DNA from: RYN-230 sp036497945
Lineage (GTDB): Bacteria; Actinomycetota; Actinomycetes; Streptosporangiales; Streptosporangiaceae
Direction: 5' to 3'
NCBI GenBank assembly: GCA_036497945.1
Contig: DASXIN010000042.1
Span: 6,608 to 70,607, forward strand
DNA length: 64,000 nt
The position numbers and the translations under genes are program-made. The notes beneath the pieces were generated by a model that saw only the letters and a list, made by a program, of their open reading frames with translations, was not told the DNA's origin and made no database searches. Of the stretch, positions 51,441-59,229 are shown piece after piece (the stretch's first letter is position 1; each line of letters begins with the position of its first letter).

Positions 51441-53141
51441 TCAGGCCCTGTCACCGTCCAGGGCCAGCAACGTCAAGTGCGCGCGGGTGGCCAGCTCCAG
51501 GTTGAAGTGGATCTCCGGGTCGCTCAGGTCGAACCCGGTCAGCTCGCGGATCCGCTGCAGCCGGTACTTCAGCGTGCTGCGGTGCACCGACAGCGCCCGC
51601 GAGGTGGCTTCGTACCCGCCGCCATGCTGCAGGTACTGGGTCAGCGTCTTGACCAGCTCGGTGTGCTTGCGCTCATCGTAGGCGGCCAGCGTGCCCAGCC
51701 ACCTGTGCACGAACCCGGCCACGTCGGAGAGGTCGTCGACGGCGGCCAGCATCCGGAGCACGTCCAGGTCGGCGTACACGGAGGTGCGCGCGGCGGAGGC
51801 GGACGCCTTCTGCAGCCGCAGCGCCAGCCGGGCTTCCCGCAGCGAGCGGGGCAGCTGGGAGGGCTGCGGGCACGGGTCGCCGACGCCCATCCGGCAGCGG
51901 CTGCCGTCCAGCTCGGCCACGATCCCGGCGCGCAGCGCCTCCCAGTCGCGCCGGCCGTCCGCGGCCACGATAACCACCGTGCCGGTCAGCGTGCCGAGCA
52001 GGCAGGGCAGCTGCTGCTGGCGCACCGCGCGGCGGGTGGCGTGCAGCGCATCTTCCGGGGCGGGCCCGCCGTCCGGCACCTCCAGCACCGCCACCTGGTG
52101 CGGCCGGCCCAGGTCATACCCGAGGGCTTCGGCACGCCGGTACGCGCTCTCGTCGTCGGTGCCGGTCAGCAGGTCGTGCACCAGCTCGCGGCGGACGCGC
52201 AGCTCGGTGTCGGCCATGCCGCGCAGCCGGGCCAGCTCGACGGCCAGCACGGTGGCGCCGTGCTCCAGGGCCATCACGTCGGTGGTGCCCGCGCGGTGTC
52301 CCGGGTCGACTAGCGAGAGCAGCCCGAGCACGCCGGGGCGCGGCGAGGCCAGCACGACGACCCGGTCGCCGTCCCGTACCGACCGGCCCGCGGCCATCAG
52401 GCGGCGCAGCAACTGCTCCCGCTCGTAGGCCGGCAGCTTCGGGTACCGGCCCGGCTGCCCCGGGCCAGCCCACGCGGACAGGTTGCCGTAGCGGTCCTCC
52501 ACCGCCACCGCCAGCCCGGTCAGGTCATGCAGCGCCTCGGCGATGCCCGCCGCGCCCTCGCCCGCCACGGCCACTCCGGTCAGCCGGTCGTGAATGGCCA
52601 TGCCCCGGCGCAGCGTGGCCACGGTTTCCTCGAGGGCCTCGTTGGTCGCGGCCAGCTGGGCGGCGGTGTCCCGCTCCCGGCCGTGCAGCCGCGCGTTGGA
52701 CACAGCCACGCCGGTCTGCTGGGCCAGCACCTGGGCCAGGAACTGTTCCTCCACCGCGGGCTCGTGCGCGGCGTGCACGACCAGGTAGCCCAGCCGCCCG
52801 GCGATGCTGCGCAGCGGGTAGGCCCAGGACCACGCGGCGTCCAGGGTCACCGGGCCCCCGGTCCCGGGCAGCGCGCGCAGCTGGCGGGCCAGGCCCGGCT
52901 CCAGGGCGGCACGGCGGTGGCCCTCGGCCCACCACTGTTCCGCGATCACGAAACCGGCGATCTGCCAGCCGCCCAGCGAAGCGGCAGCCGAGGCGGCCAG
53001 GCGCAGGATCTGCTGGTCGTCCGAGCTCTCCGTCATCAGGATGGACAGCACCAGCAGCGCGCGCAGATTGGTCAGCTGACCGCGGAGCAGGCCCAGTTCG
53101 TCGCGCTGACAGGTGCCTGCCGCCGGCTGGGTAGCGCCCAC
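51441..53141 (-). CDS. PucR family transcriptional regulator 1
   Basis: The 566-residue protein has an N-terminal GAF-like sensor part (RLAASAAASLGGWQIAGFVI, then AQVLAQQTGVAVSNARLHGR) followed by a coiled helix TNEALEETVATLRRGMAIHD, a second ligand-binding part (LTGLAVAVEDRYGNLSAWAG), a GGDEF-like degenerate region and the PucR C-terminal helix-turn-helix (GGGYEATSRALSVHRSTLKY, then RLQRIRELTGFDLSD). Start GTG 53141. It is a paralogue of the regulator at 56620 with the same domain order. It lies between the E1 operon and the xec operon, same strand but with its own leader. It probably activates alkene/epoxide genes in response to a small ligand. Confidence 0.87.
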   Translation of the reverse strand: MGATQPAAGTCQRDELGLLRGQLTNLRALLVLSILMTESSDDQQILRLAASAAASLGGWQIAGFVIAEQWWAEGHRRAALEPGLARQLRALPGTGGPVTLDAAWSWAYPLRSIAGRLGYLVVHAAHEPAVEEQFLAQVLAQQTGVAVSNARLHGRERDTAAQLAATNEALEETVATLRRGMAIHDRLTGVAVAGEGAAGIAEALHDLTGLAVAVEDRYGNLSAWAGPGQPGRYPKLPAYEREQLLRRLMAAGRSVRDGDRVVVLASPRPGVLGLLSLVDPGHRAGTTDVMALEHGATVLAVELARLRGMADTELRVRRELVHDLLTGTDDESAYRRAEALGYDLGRPHQVAVLEVPDGGPAPEDALHATRRAVRQQQLPCLLGTLTGTVVIVAADGRRDWEALRAGIVAELDGSRCRMGVGDPCPQPSQLPRSLREARLALRLQKASASAARTSVYADLDVLRMLAAVDDLSDVAGFVHRWLGTLAAYDERKHTELVKTLTQYLQHGGGYEATSRALSVHRSTLKYRLQRIRELTGFDLSDPEIHFNLELATRAHLTLLALDGDRA

Positions 53142-53232
53142 GCTTCCACCGCCCCGTGGATCAGGTCATCCGGAGCGTAGATCATTCCTGGGGCAGAACT
53201 AACCGAGCCTCAGGACGAAACCGGCCGCTGAT

Positions 53233-53251
53233 CCTGTCCTCCCGGGACAGG
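53233..53251 (-). terminator. Hairpin after xecE
   Basis: CCTGTCC and GGACAGG pair around a 5-base loop TCCCG, 13 bases beyond the xecE stop, with flanking G/C pairing partly extending the stem. It probably ends the xecCDE transcript before the PucR1 gene. Confidence 0.55.
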
Positions 53252-53263
53252 GCCGGACGGCGC

Positions 53264-54037
53264 TCACTGGGACGTCATGCCGCCGTCGGCGGTGAGCACA
53301 GAGCCGGTCAGGAACGAGGAGTCGTCGCTGGCCAGGAACAGCGCCACCGCGGCGATCTCCGCCGGGGTGCCGAGCCGGCCGATCGGGTACTTGGCCACGG
53401 TCAGCGCCAGCCCGGCGGCCAGGTCCCCGCCGCCCCGCGCGGTCAGCATGGGCTCCATCAGCGGTGTGTACACGGTGCCCGGGCAGATCACGTTGACCCG
53501 CACCCCGCGGGGCGCCAGGTCCACCGACATCGACCTGGTCAGCGCGACCACGGCGCCTTTGGCCGCGCAGTAGGACGCGAAGTTGGCGATGCCGACCAGG
53601 GCCGCGACCGAGCCCTGGTTGATGATCGACCCGCCGCCCGTGGCGACCATCGACGGGGCGGCGGCCTGGGCGCACAGGAACGTGCCCTTGGCGTTGACCG
53701 CGAAGCTCCGGTCCCAGTCGTCCTCGGTGGCGTCCAGGACCGAGCCGCTGCTGTTGCACCCCGCGTTGTTGTAGAGCACGTCGATCCGGCCGTACTCGGC
53801 GAGGATCTGGCCGAACGCGCCGCCCACCTGGGCCCGGTCGGCGACGTTGGCCACCGCGGCGAGCGCGGTGCCGCCCGCCGCGGTGATCTGCGCCACGGTC
53901 TCCTTGGCCGCGTCCGCGTTCAGGTCGACCACCGCCACCGCGGCGCCCTCCGCGGCGAACCGCGCGGCCGCCGCGCGCCCGATCCCCGAGCCCGCTCCGG
54001 TCACCACGGCGACCTTGCCGTCCAGCTTGCCTGCCAT
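53264..54037 (-). CDS. xecE: 2-(S)-hydroxypropyl-CoM dehydrogenase-like SDR
   Basis: The 257-residue SDR resembles S-HPCDH of Xanthobacter Py2: TGAGSGIG near residue 13, NNAG, catalytic Ser143, Tyr156 and Lys160 (ASYCAAKGA), CPGTVYTPL, and the distinctive AKYPIGRLGTPAEIAAVALF near residue 215. Expected reaction: 2-(S)-hydroxyalkyl-CoM + NAD+ to 2-ketoalkyl-CoM. Of the two sulfonate-binding residues I recall for Py2 S-HPCDH (Arg211, Lys214), the Lys aligns with Lys216 but the Arg place is Thr213. Sulfonate binding may therefore differ. It is the last gene of xecC-xecD-xecE, 44 bases after xecD. Assignment rests on this similarity and the neighbours. Confidence 0.82.
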   Translation of the reverse strand: MAGKLDGKVAVVTGAGSGIGRAAAARFAAEGAAVAVVDLNADAAKETVAQITAAGGTALAAVANVADRAQVGGAFGQILAEYGRIDVLYNNAGCNSSGSVLDATEDDWDRSFAVNAKGTFLCAQAAAPSMVATGGGSIINQGSVAALVGIANFASYCAAKGAVVALTRSMSVDLAPRGVRVNVICPGTVYTPLMEPMLTARGGGDLAAGLALTVAKYPIGRLGTPAEIAAVALFLASDDSSFLTGSVLTADGGMTSQ

Positions 54038-54081
54038 CTAGACCTTCCTTTCTGAACGCCGGCTGGTCACGCTGCCGCCGC

Positions 54082-54834
54082 TCACCACGCGGACATGCCG
54101 CCGTCCACCACCAGCGGGTGGCCGGTCATGTAGCCGAGCCGCCCGGACGCCAGCAGCGCAACCGCGTCCGCGATCTCGTCCGGCGTGGCCACCCGGCCGG
54201 CCGGGATCCGGGCCTCCACCTCGGCCCGCAGCTCCGGCTGGTCCAGCCGCCAGCTGGTCATCGGGGTGTACACCATGCCCGGGCAGACCGCGTTGGCCTG
54301 GATCCCGTCCGCCGCGTAGTCCACCGCGATGGACCGGGTCAGCATCAGCGCCGCGCCCTTGGACGCGGTGTACGCGCACCGGCCGGGGAAGGCGACCAGC
54401 CCGGCGACCGACGCGACCGTGATGATGTGCCCGGAGCCCCGGGCGACCATGGCCGGAAGTACCGTGCGGCTGCACAGGAACGCGCCGCGCACATTGACCG
54501 CGAACACCGCGTCCCACTCGGCCACCGGCGTCTCGTGGCACCTGGTGGCGGACTGCGACCCGGTGATCCCCGCGTTGTTGACCAGCACGTCAACCGGCCC
54601 GAGCTGGCTGGTCACCGTCGCCATAGCCGGCGTTACGTCTGATTCGTCCGTCACGTCGCAACGGAGGGTCAGCGTGGCCGCGCCGGCCGCCTCGGCGGGC
54701 CGCAGGTCGAGCGCGGCCACCGTGAAACCATCTTTGGCCAGCCGGGCGCAGGTGGCGAGCCCGATGCCGGACCCACCGCCGGTGACGACGGCCACCTTAG
54801 TCCCGGCGGCGGGCTGGTTTGCCAGCGGAGTCAC
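54082..54834 (-). CDS. xecD: 2-(R)-hydroxypropyl-CoM dehydrogenase
   Basis: From GTG 54834 (GTGA overlap with the xecC stop) the protein has 250 residues, the same length as R-HPCDH of Xanthobacter Py2. It has TGGGSGIG, Ser142, Tyr155, Lys159 and, at exactly the Py2 numbers, Arg152 (AFPGRCAYTASKG) and Arg196 (PMTSWRLDQPELR), the two residues that hold the CoM sulfonate. It oxidises 2-(R)-hydroxyalkyl-CoM to 2-ketoalkyl-CoM with NAD+. The residue match makes this one of the firmest calls in the window. Longer in-frame starts run through xecC and are rejected. Confidence 0.93.
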   Translation of the reverse strand: MTPLANQPAAGTKVAVVTGGGSGIGLATCARLAKDGFTVAALDLRPAEAAGAATLTLRCDVTDESDVTPAMATVTSQLGPVDVLVNNAGITGSQSATRCHETPVAEWDAVFAVNVRGAFLCSRTVLPAMVARGSGHIITVASVAGLVAFPGRCAYTASKGAALMLTRSIAVDYAADGIQANAVCPGMVYTPMTSWRLDQPELRAEVEARIPAGRVATPDEIADAVALLASGRLGYMTGHPLVVDGGMSAW

Positions 54835-56489
54835 AGGTTCACCGGGCTGGCCTGGCCCGCGCGCAGCCGGCACAGCTGGATGAAGTGCTCGGGGTTCAGG
54901 AACAGCTCGTTCAGCTCGGCCATCTGGTCCATGGTGAAACCCTCGGGCCGGCGGATCAGGTAGTCGATGTACTGGAACGCGTCCTTGGCGCCGTAGCCGA
55001 CGTGATGCGCGCCCAGCACCTTGCGGCTGTCCGCGTCGATGACCAGCTTGAGCCAGCCGGACAGGATGGGCCGGGTAAAGGCGTACAGCATCGACCCCTC
55101 GGCGGCGGGCAGCGCGAACGTCTCCGGGTCCGCGTCGTCCGGCGGCATCTGGATCTTGATGACGTTCTGGTACCGCGCCCGGGCCTCCGCCTCGGACAGC
55201 CCGCACCAGGTCACCTCGTACGTGGTGTGCAGGAAGTCCGGGTACTCGGTGAAATCGAACTCGTAGTCCTCGCCCATGATGTTGCGGGCCGCGCCGACCC
55301 CGCACTTGCGCGCCTTGAACATCTCCATCGGCGGGCCGACCAGGTCACCGGCCGCGTACACCCCGGGCACCGAGGTCCGCATGTGCGTGTCGGCGAGCAC
55401 GAACCCGCGCTCGTCGGTGGCCAGCCCGAGCGGTTCGTACATGGACAGGTCGGGGCGCTCCCCGGTGCCGACGAACACGAAGTCGGTGTCGATCTCCCGG
55501 ACCTCGCCGCCGGGCACCCGGTAGCGGACCCCGGTGACCTTGCCATTGCCGAGCACCTCGAGCAGTTCCGCGCCCTCGACCATCTCGATGCCCCGGTCGG
55601 CCATCATGGCCACCACGTACTCGCGCAGGCCGGTGTCCACGTGGTGCAGGCTGGCCGTCTCCATCAGTGGGCTGCGGCTCAGGATCGTGGTCTGGCACCC
55701 GGTGGCCTGGAAGAACGACCCGTACTCCAGGGCCACCTTGGAGCCGCCGATGATCACGCAGCGGTTCGGCTCGTAGTCCAGGTCCTCGATCAGGCTGGCG
55801 AAGTCGTAGATCCCCCTGGTGGCCATGCCCGGCACGTCCGGGTAGACGGTCCGCGACCCGGTGCACAGCACCAGGTTCCTGGCCTGGAATCGTCGTCCCT
55901 CCACCTCGACGGTGCTTGTGTCGATGATCCGGGCCCGGGCATTCAGGATGAACTCCATGTCCAGCTGTTCCTTGGACTGCCAGTTCATGATGGCGTGCGG
56001 GTACATCCGGCCCGCCTTGAACAGCTGGACGATCTCCAGGATGCTGGCCCGCTTCTCGTCGAATGGCGGGTACCACAGCTGTCCCTGCATGTGCCGGGCC
56101 AGGTCCAGCTCGCGGGCAGCCTCGGAGAACAGATGATGCGGCACGCAGGCCTGATGCGGGCAGGACCCGCCCAGGAACGGCCAGGCGTCGATGGTGAGCT
56201 GGCGGCCACCCCGGGCCTTCAGGAACGCCGAGCCGAACCGGCCGGCCGCGCCGCCGCCCACGAAGATCGCGTCGTACTCGCGGTCGTCCTGCGCCGGGCC
56301 GGCCACGTTCCACAGGCCCTCGGGGTTGTCCGCCGGGTGGGCCACGATGTCGTCGATCAGCAGCGCCCATTCGCCCACGGTCAGCGGGGCGCCCGGCGCG
56401 CCACGGTCACCGTCGGGAAGTGGGCCGAGCGTCCCGATCCGGGCGCGCAGTGCGGCGAATCCGTCGCCCGGGTTCCGTACATCGATCAT
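54831..56489 (-). CDS. xecC: 2-ketopropyl-CoM oxidoreductase/carboxylase (2-KPCC)
   Basis: 2-KPCC cleaves 2-ketopropyl-CoM with NADPH and fixes CO2, giving acetoacetate and CoM. The 552-residue protein is of the disulfide oxidoreductase family: FAD motif IFVGGGAAGRFGSAFL, redox Cys110 and Cys115 in LGGSCPHQACVPHHLF, NADPH domain CVIIGGSKVALEYGSFF, and LGAHHVGYGAKDAFQYIDYL near the dimer interface. The 2-KPCC mark is Phe530 and His535 (LFLNPEHFIQL) in place of the His-Glu dyad of ordinary family members; in Py2 these are Phe501 and His506. It is ~30 residues longer at the N-terminus than Py2 2-KPCC. It leads the xecCDE operon and has a palindrome upstream. Confidence 0.94.
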   Translation of the reverse strand: MIDVRNPGDGFAALRARIGTLGPLPDGDRGAPGAPLTVGEWALLIDDIVAHPADNPEGLWNVAGPAQDDREYDAIFVGGGAAGRFGSAFLKARGGRQLTIDAWPFLGGSCPHQACVPHHLFSEAARELDLARHMQGQLWYPPFDEKRASILEIVQLFKAGRMYPHAIMNWQSKEQLDMEFILNARARIIDTSTVEVEGRRFQARNLVLCTGSRTVYPDVPGMATRGIYDFASLIEDLDYEPNRCVIIGGSKVALEYGSFFQATGCQTTILSRSPLMETASLHHVDTGLREYVVAMMADRGIEMVEGAELLEVLGNGKVTGVRYRVPGGEVREIDTDFVFVGTGERPDLSMYEPLGLATDERGFVLADTHMRTSVPGVYAAGDLVGPPMEMFKARKCGVGAARNIMGEDYEFDFTEYPDFLHTTYEVTWCGLSEAEARARYQNVIKIQMPPDDADPETFALPAAEGSMLYAFTRPILSGWLKLVIDADSRKVLGAHHVGYGAKDAFQYIDYLIRRPEGFTMDQMAELNELFLNPEHFIQLCRLRAGQASPVNL

Positions 56490-56512
56490 CGCTGACCCCT
56501 CGTGGCTGCTCC

Positions 56513-56531
56513 GGCAGGCACCGTGCCTGCC
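56513..56531. promoter_or_regulatory. Perfect 19-bp palindrome upstream of xecC
   Basis: GGCAGGCAC-C-GTGCCTGCC has 9-bp perfect arms around one base, 24 bases before the xecC ATG. A centre this short favours a dimeric regulator site over a hairpin. It lies in the 130-base gap between PucR2 and xecC, so PucR2 or PucR1 could bind it. It may instead be a weak transcript-end structure for PucR2. Confidence 0.5.
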
Positions 56532-56619
56532 TGTTCAGGATGGCCAGCGGCCGCCGGGCGGGGGAGGTCACCGGGGGACGAAGAACCGCCCGGCCGTCAC
56601 CCTCGCTGGATTAGGGCGC

Positions 56620-58359
56620 TCAGCGCTGCTCGCGCAGCGCCTGCAGGGTGCCCCAGGCGCGGGTGGCCAGTTGCAGGTTGAAATGCACGTCCGGATCGTT
56701 CAGCTCCAGGCCGGTAAGCTCGCGGATCCGCTGCAGCCGGTACTTCAGCGTGCTCTTGTGCACCGACAGCTCGGCCGCGGTGGCGTCGTAGTTGCCGCCG
56801 TGCTCCAGGTACTGGGTCAGCGTGTGCACCAGCTCGGCGCTCCGCCGGCGGTCGTAGTCCAGCAGGCTGCCCAGCCAGTCCCGGACGAAGGATTCCACGT
56901 CGGACAGGTCGGGGATGGCGGCCAGCATCCGGAAGATGCCGAGCTTGGGATACTCGCAGGCGCCGTTGCCGGGCAGCAGCGTCTGCTGCAGCCGCAGCGC
57001 CAGGCCCGCCTCGCGCAGCGAGCGGGGCAGCTCGGCGGGCCGCCCAGCGGTGCCACCCACGCCCACCCGGATCTGGCCGCCGAGGTCGGACGTGATCGAG
57101 CGGCGCAGCTGCTCCCAGTCGGCCTGGCCCGCGGTGATCACCGCGACGTCGCCCGACCACATCTCGAACAGGCCGTCCTGCCGGGCCTGCCGCATGGCCC
57201 GGCGGACCGCGTTGAGCAGCGCGTCGTGCATCCGGGCCCGGCCCTTGCCCTCGACGATCACCACCCGGTGCGGCCGCCGCAGGTCGTAGTCGAGGGCCTC
57301 GGCCCGGGTCAGCGCGCTCTCGTCATCGGTCCCGGCCAGCAGGTCGTGCACCAGGTCGCGGCGCAGCCGCAGTTCCGCGTCGGCGATCCCGCGCAGCCGG
57401 GCCAGTTCCATGGCCAGCACGGTGGCACCGTGCTCCAGCGCCACCAGGTCGGCGTGATCGGCGCGCCGGTCCGGGTCGACCAGGGCGAGGACCCCCAGCA
57501 CGTCGGTCCGCGGCGAGGCGAGCAGCATGAGCCGCTCGCCGTCCCGGGTCGGGGAGCTGGCCCGCATCAGCCGGCGGAGCAGGTGCTCGCGCTTGGCGAA
57601 CGACTCCTTGGGATACCGGTCCGGCTGGCCGGGCCCGGCCCAGGCGGTCAGGTTGCCGTAACGATCCTCGATCGCCACCGGCATCCCGGTCAGCTCGTGC
57701 AGCGCCCGGGCGATGCCCGGCTGGCCCTCCCCGGAGACCGCCACGCTGGTCAGCCGCTGATGGATGGCCATGCTCCGCTGCAGCCGGGTGACGGTCGCGG
57801 CCAGCGTCTCGTTGGTGGCGGCCAGTTCGGCCGCGGTGGCGCGTTCCCGGGCGTGCAGCCGGGCGTTGGACACGGCCACCCCGGTCTGCTGGGCCAGGAC
57901 CTGGATCAGGAACCGCTGCTCGGTGCTGGGTTCCGCGGCGCACGAGGCGACCAGGTGGCCGAGCTGCCCGGCGACACCACGCAGCGGGTAGGCCCAGGCC
58001 CAGCCCCGGCCGGCCACGCTCACCGCGCCGCCCTGGCTGCCCAGCGCGGCTAGCTGCTCGGCCAGGCCGGGCGGTGCGGCCGCTCCGTGGCCCAGGCCCG
58101 CGTGCCACTGCCCATCGGTGAACCGGTAGCCCTCGATCCGCCACGGGCCCAGCCCGGCCGCGCTGGAGGTGGCCAGTTCCAGGATCTGATCGTCGCTGGC
58201 CGACTCGGTCATCAGCAACGAGATCACCAGCAGGGCACGGAACTCGCCGAGCCGTTCGCGCAGGTCCGCCTCGGCCGGCGGGCCGGCCCGGGCCGGCAGC
58301 GGCAGCACCACCGCGCCGTCCTGGGGCACCGCGCGGCGGGTCCTGTGCTCGGCGGTCAT
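56620..58359 (-). CDS. PucR family transcriptional regulator 2
   Basis: The 579-residue paralogue of PucR1 has the same order: GAF-like sensor (ILELATSSAAGLGPWRIEGY; FLIQVLAQQTGVAVSNARLH), helix TNETLAATVTRLQRSMAIHQ, second sensor part (LTGMPVAIEDRYGNLTAWAG), and C-terminal PucR HTH (GGNYDATAAELSVHKSTLKY, then RLQRIRELTGLELND). It follows the MEDS2 gene by 6 bases and is co-transcribed with it. Regulators of this type bind as dimers and often activate catabolic genes. The direct coupling to a MEDS protein suggests that the latter supplies or senses the signal. Confidence 0.88.
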   Translation of the reverse strand: MTAEHRTRRAVPQDGAVVLPLPARAGPPAEADLRERLGEFRALLVISLLMTESASDDQILELATSSAAGLGPWRIEGYRFTDGQWHAGLGHGAAAPPGLAEQLAALGSQGGAVSVAGRGWAWAYPLRGVAGQLGHLVASCAAEPSTEQRFLIQVLAQQTGVAVSNARLHARERATAAELAATNETLAATVTRLQRSMAIHQRLTSVAVSGEGQPGIARALHELTGMPVAIEDRYGNLTAWAGPGQPDRYPKESFAKREHLLRRLMRASSPTRDGERLMLLASPRTDVLGVLALVDPDRRADHADLVALEHGATVLAMELARLRGIADAELRLRRDLVHDLLAGTDDESALTRAEALDYDLRRPHRVVIVEGKGRARMHDALLNAVRRAMRQARQDGLFEMWSGDVAVITAGQADWEQLRRSITSDLGGQIRVGVGGTAGRPAELPRSLREAGLALRLQQTLLPGNGACEYPKLGIFRMLAAIPDLSDVESFVRDWLGSLLDYDRRRSAELVHTLTQYLEHGGNYDATAAELSVHKSTLKYRLQRIRELTGLELNDPDVHFNLQLATRAWGTLQALREQR

Positions 58360-58365
58360 CGCGGA

Positions 58366-58977
58366 TCAGAGGCTGCTGACCGAGCGGAGGAACTCGTCAG
58401 GCCCGACGTAGTACGGGTTCTCGACCAGGATGCCCTGGACCAGGACCTGCGGATGGGTCTTCACGATGTTGACCACGACCTCCCCGCTGAAGCGGTCCAG
58501 GTCGTACAGGCACAGCACGATGACCGGGCAGCTGGCGGTGACCCGGTTCAGCTCGGACTCGTAGCCGACCAGGTGCTCCACCCCGGGGGCGTCGCGCAGC
58601 GCCCAGGTCATCTCACCGGCCAGGCGGTAGAACGAGTAGCCCTCGACCGCCGCCTTGCTCATGTTCTCGGTCCAGAACGTGAGCATGTCGCTGGTGGTGA
58701 ACTCGCCGCCGGCCAGGTAGGTCGTTTCCGGCAGGTGGATGTCCAGCTGCCCCGCGGCGGGCCGGGGCTCGCCGCCAGACCCGGGCAGCGCCCTGAGCCA
58801 GGCGGCCGTGTGCGCGGAATCGACGACGCAGATGCACTTGTCCCCGGCGGTGAGGCCCGCGCCCAGGTAACCGCTGAGCAGCCGGTCACGGTCGCTGTCA
58901 CCCCGGTAGAACGCGCAGACGTGGCTGCCCGTCATCAGGCCGATACCGTCAATTCCGCTCGACACGGGTCCGGCCAT
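58366..58977 (-). CDS. MEDS-domain protein 2
   Basis: The ~203-residue product is a second stand-alone MEDS domain: GLMTGSHVCAFYRGDSDRDR, AGDKCICVVDSAHTAAW, HLVGYESELNRVTASCPVIV and LCLYDLDRFSGEVVVNIVKT followed by HPQVLVQGILVENPYY. ATG 58977 is preferred to the preceding GTG. It heads a two-gene operon with PucR2. The conserved LCLYDL and the Asp/Arg following it are shared with MEDS1, as is the absence of a Walker A loop. It has no output domain, so a protein partner is required; the downstream PucR2 is the obvious candidate. Confidence 0.87.
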   Translation of the reverse strand: MAGPVSSGIDGIGLMTGSHVCAFYRGDSDRDRLLSGYLGAGLTAGDKCICVVDSAHTAAWLRALPGSGGEPRPAAGQLDIHLPETTYLAGGEFTTSDMLTFWTENMSKAAVEGYSFYRLAGEMTWALRDAPGVEHLVGYESELNRVTASCPVIVLCLYDLDRFSGEVVVNIVKTHPQVLVQGILVENPYYVGPDEFLRSVSSL

Positions 58978-59050
58978 CACTCACCGCCTTGTGACCTTGT
59001 GCCTCGACTCCGTTAGCCGGATAGTACGTCGCTCACCGAAGTTCCGGCTC

Positions 59051-59059
59051 GTCCTGGCG
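59051..59059 (-). promoter_or_regulatory. CGCCAGGAC motif upstream of the MEDS2-PucR2 operon
   Basis: In gene sense CACCCCGCCAGGACGAGCCG lies ~70 bases before the MEDS2 start. It shares the GCCAGGACGAG core with the E1 alpha leader and GCCAGGAC with the comA leader. The rest of the ~250-base gap to 59229 shows no gene. Confidence 0.4.
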
Positions 59060-59229
59060 GGGTGAAGATCTGGGATTCCATGCCTGCCGGGGACCAGGAT
59101 GCCCCAGCCTGTAGTCGGGTCCGCCTCACCCCCCCGTGGGTGATGGCACTGGGCCGTACGAGATGGTCTTCGACGGCAGGCCCGGTGTCCTGGCCCGGGT
59201 TGCCGCGTCGCCCGCACGGACGTCGCGGG

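Noticed and set aside
54831..56489. Dihydrolipoamide dehydrogenase (E3) for the E1 alpha/beta pair
   Set aside because: The active-site His-Glu dyad of E3 is replaced by Phe530/His535, and the sequence follows 2-KPCC throughout.
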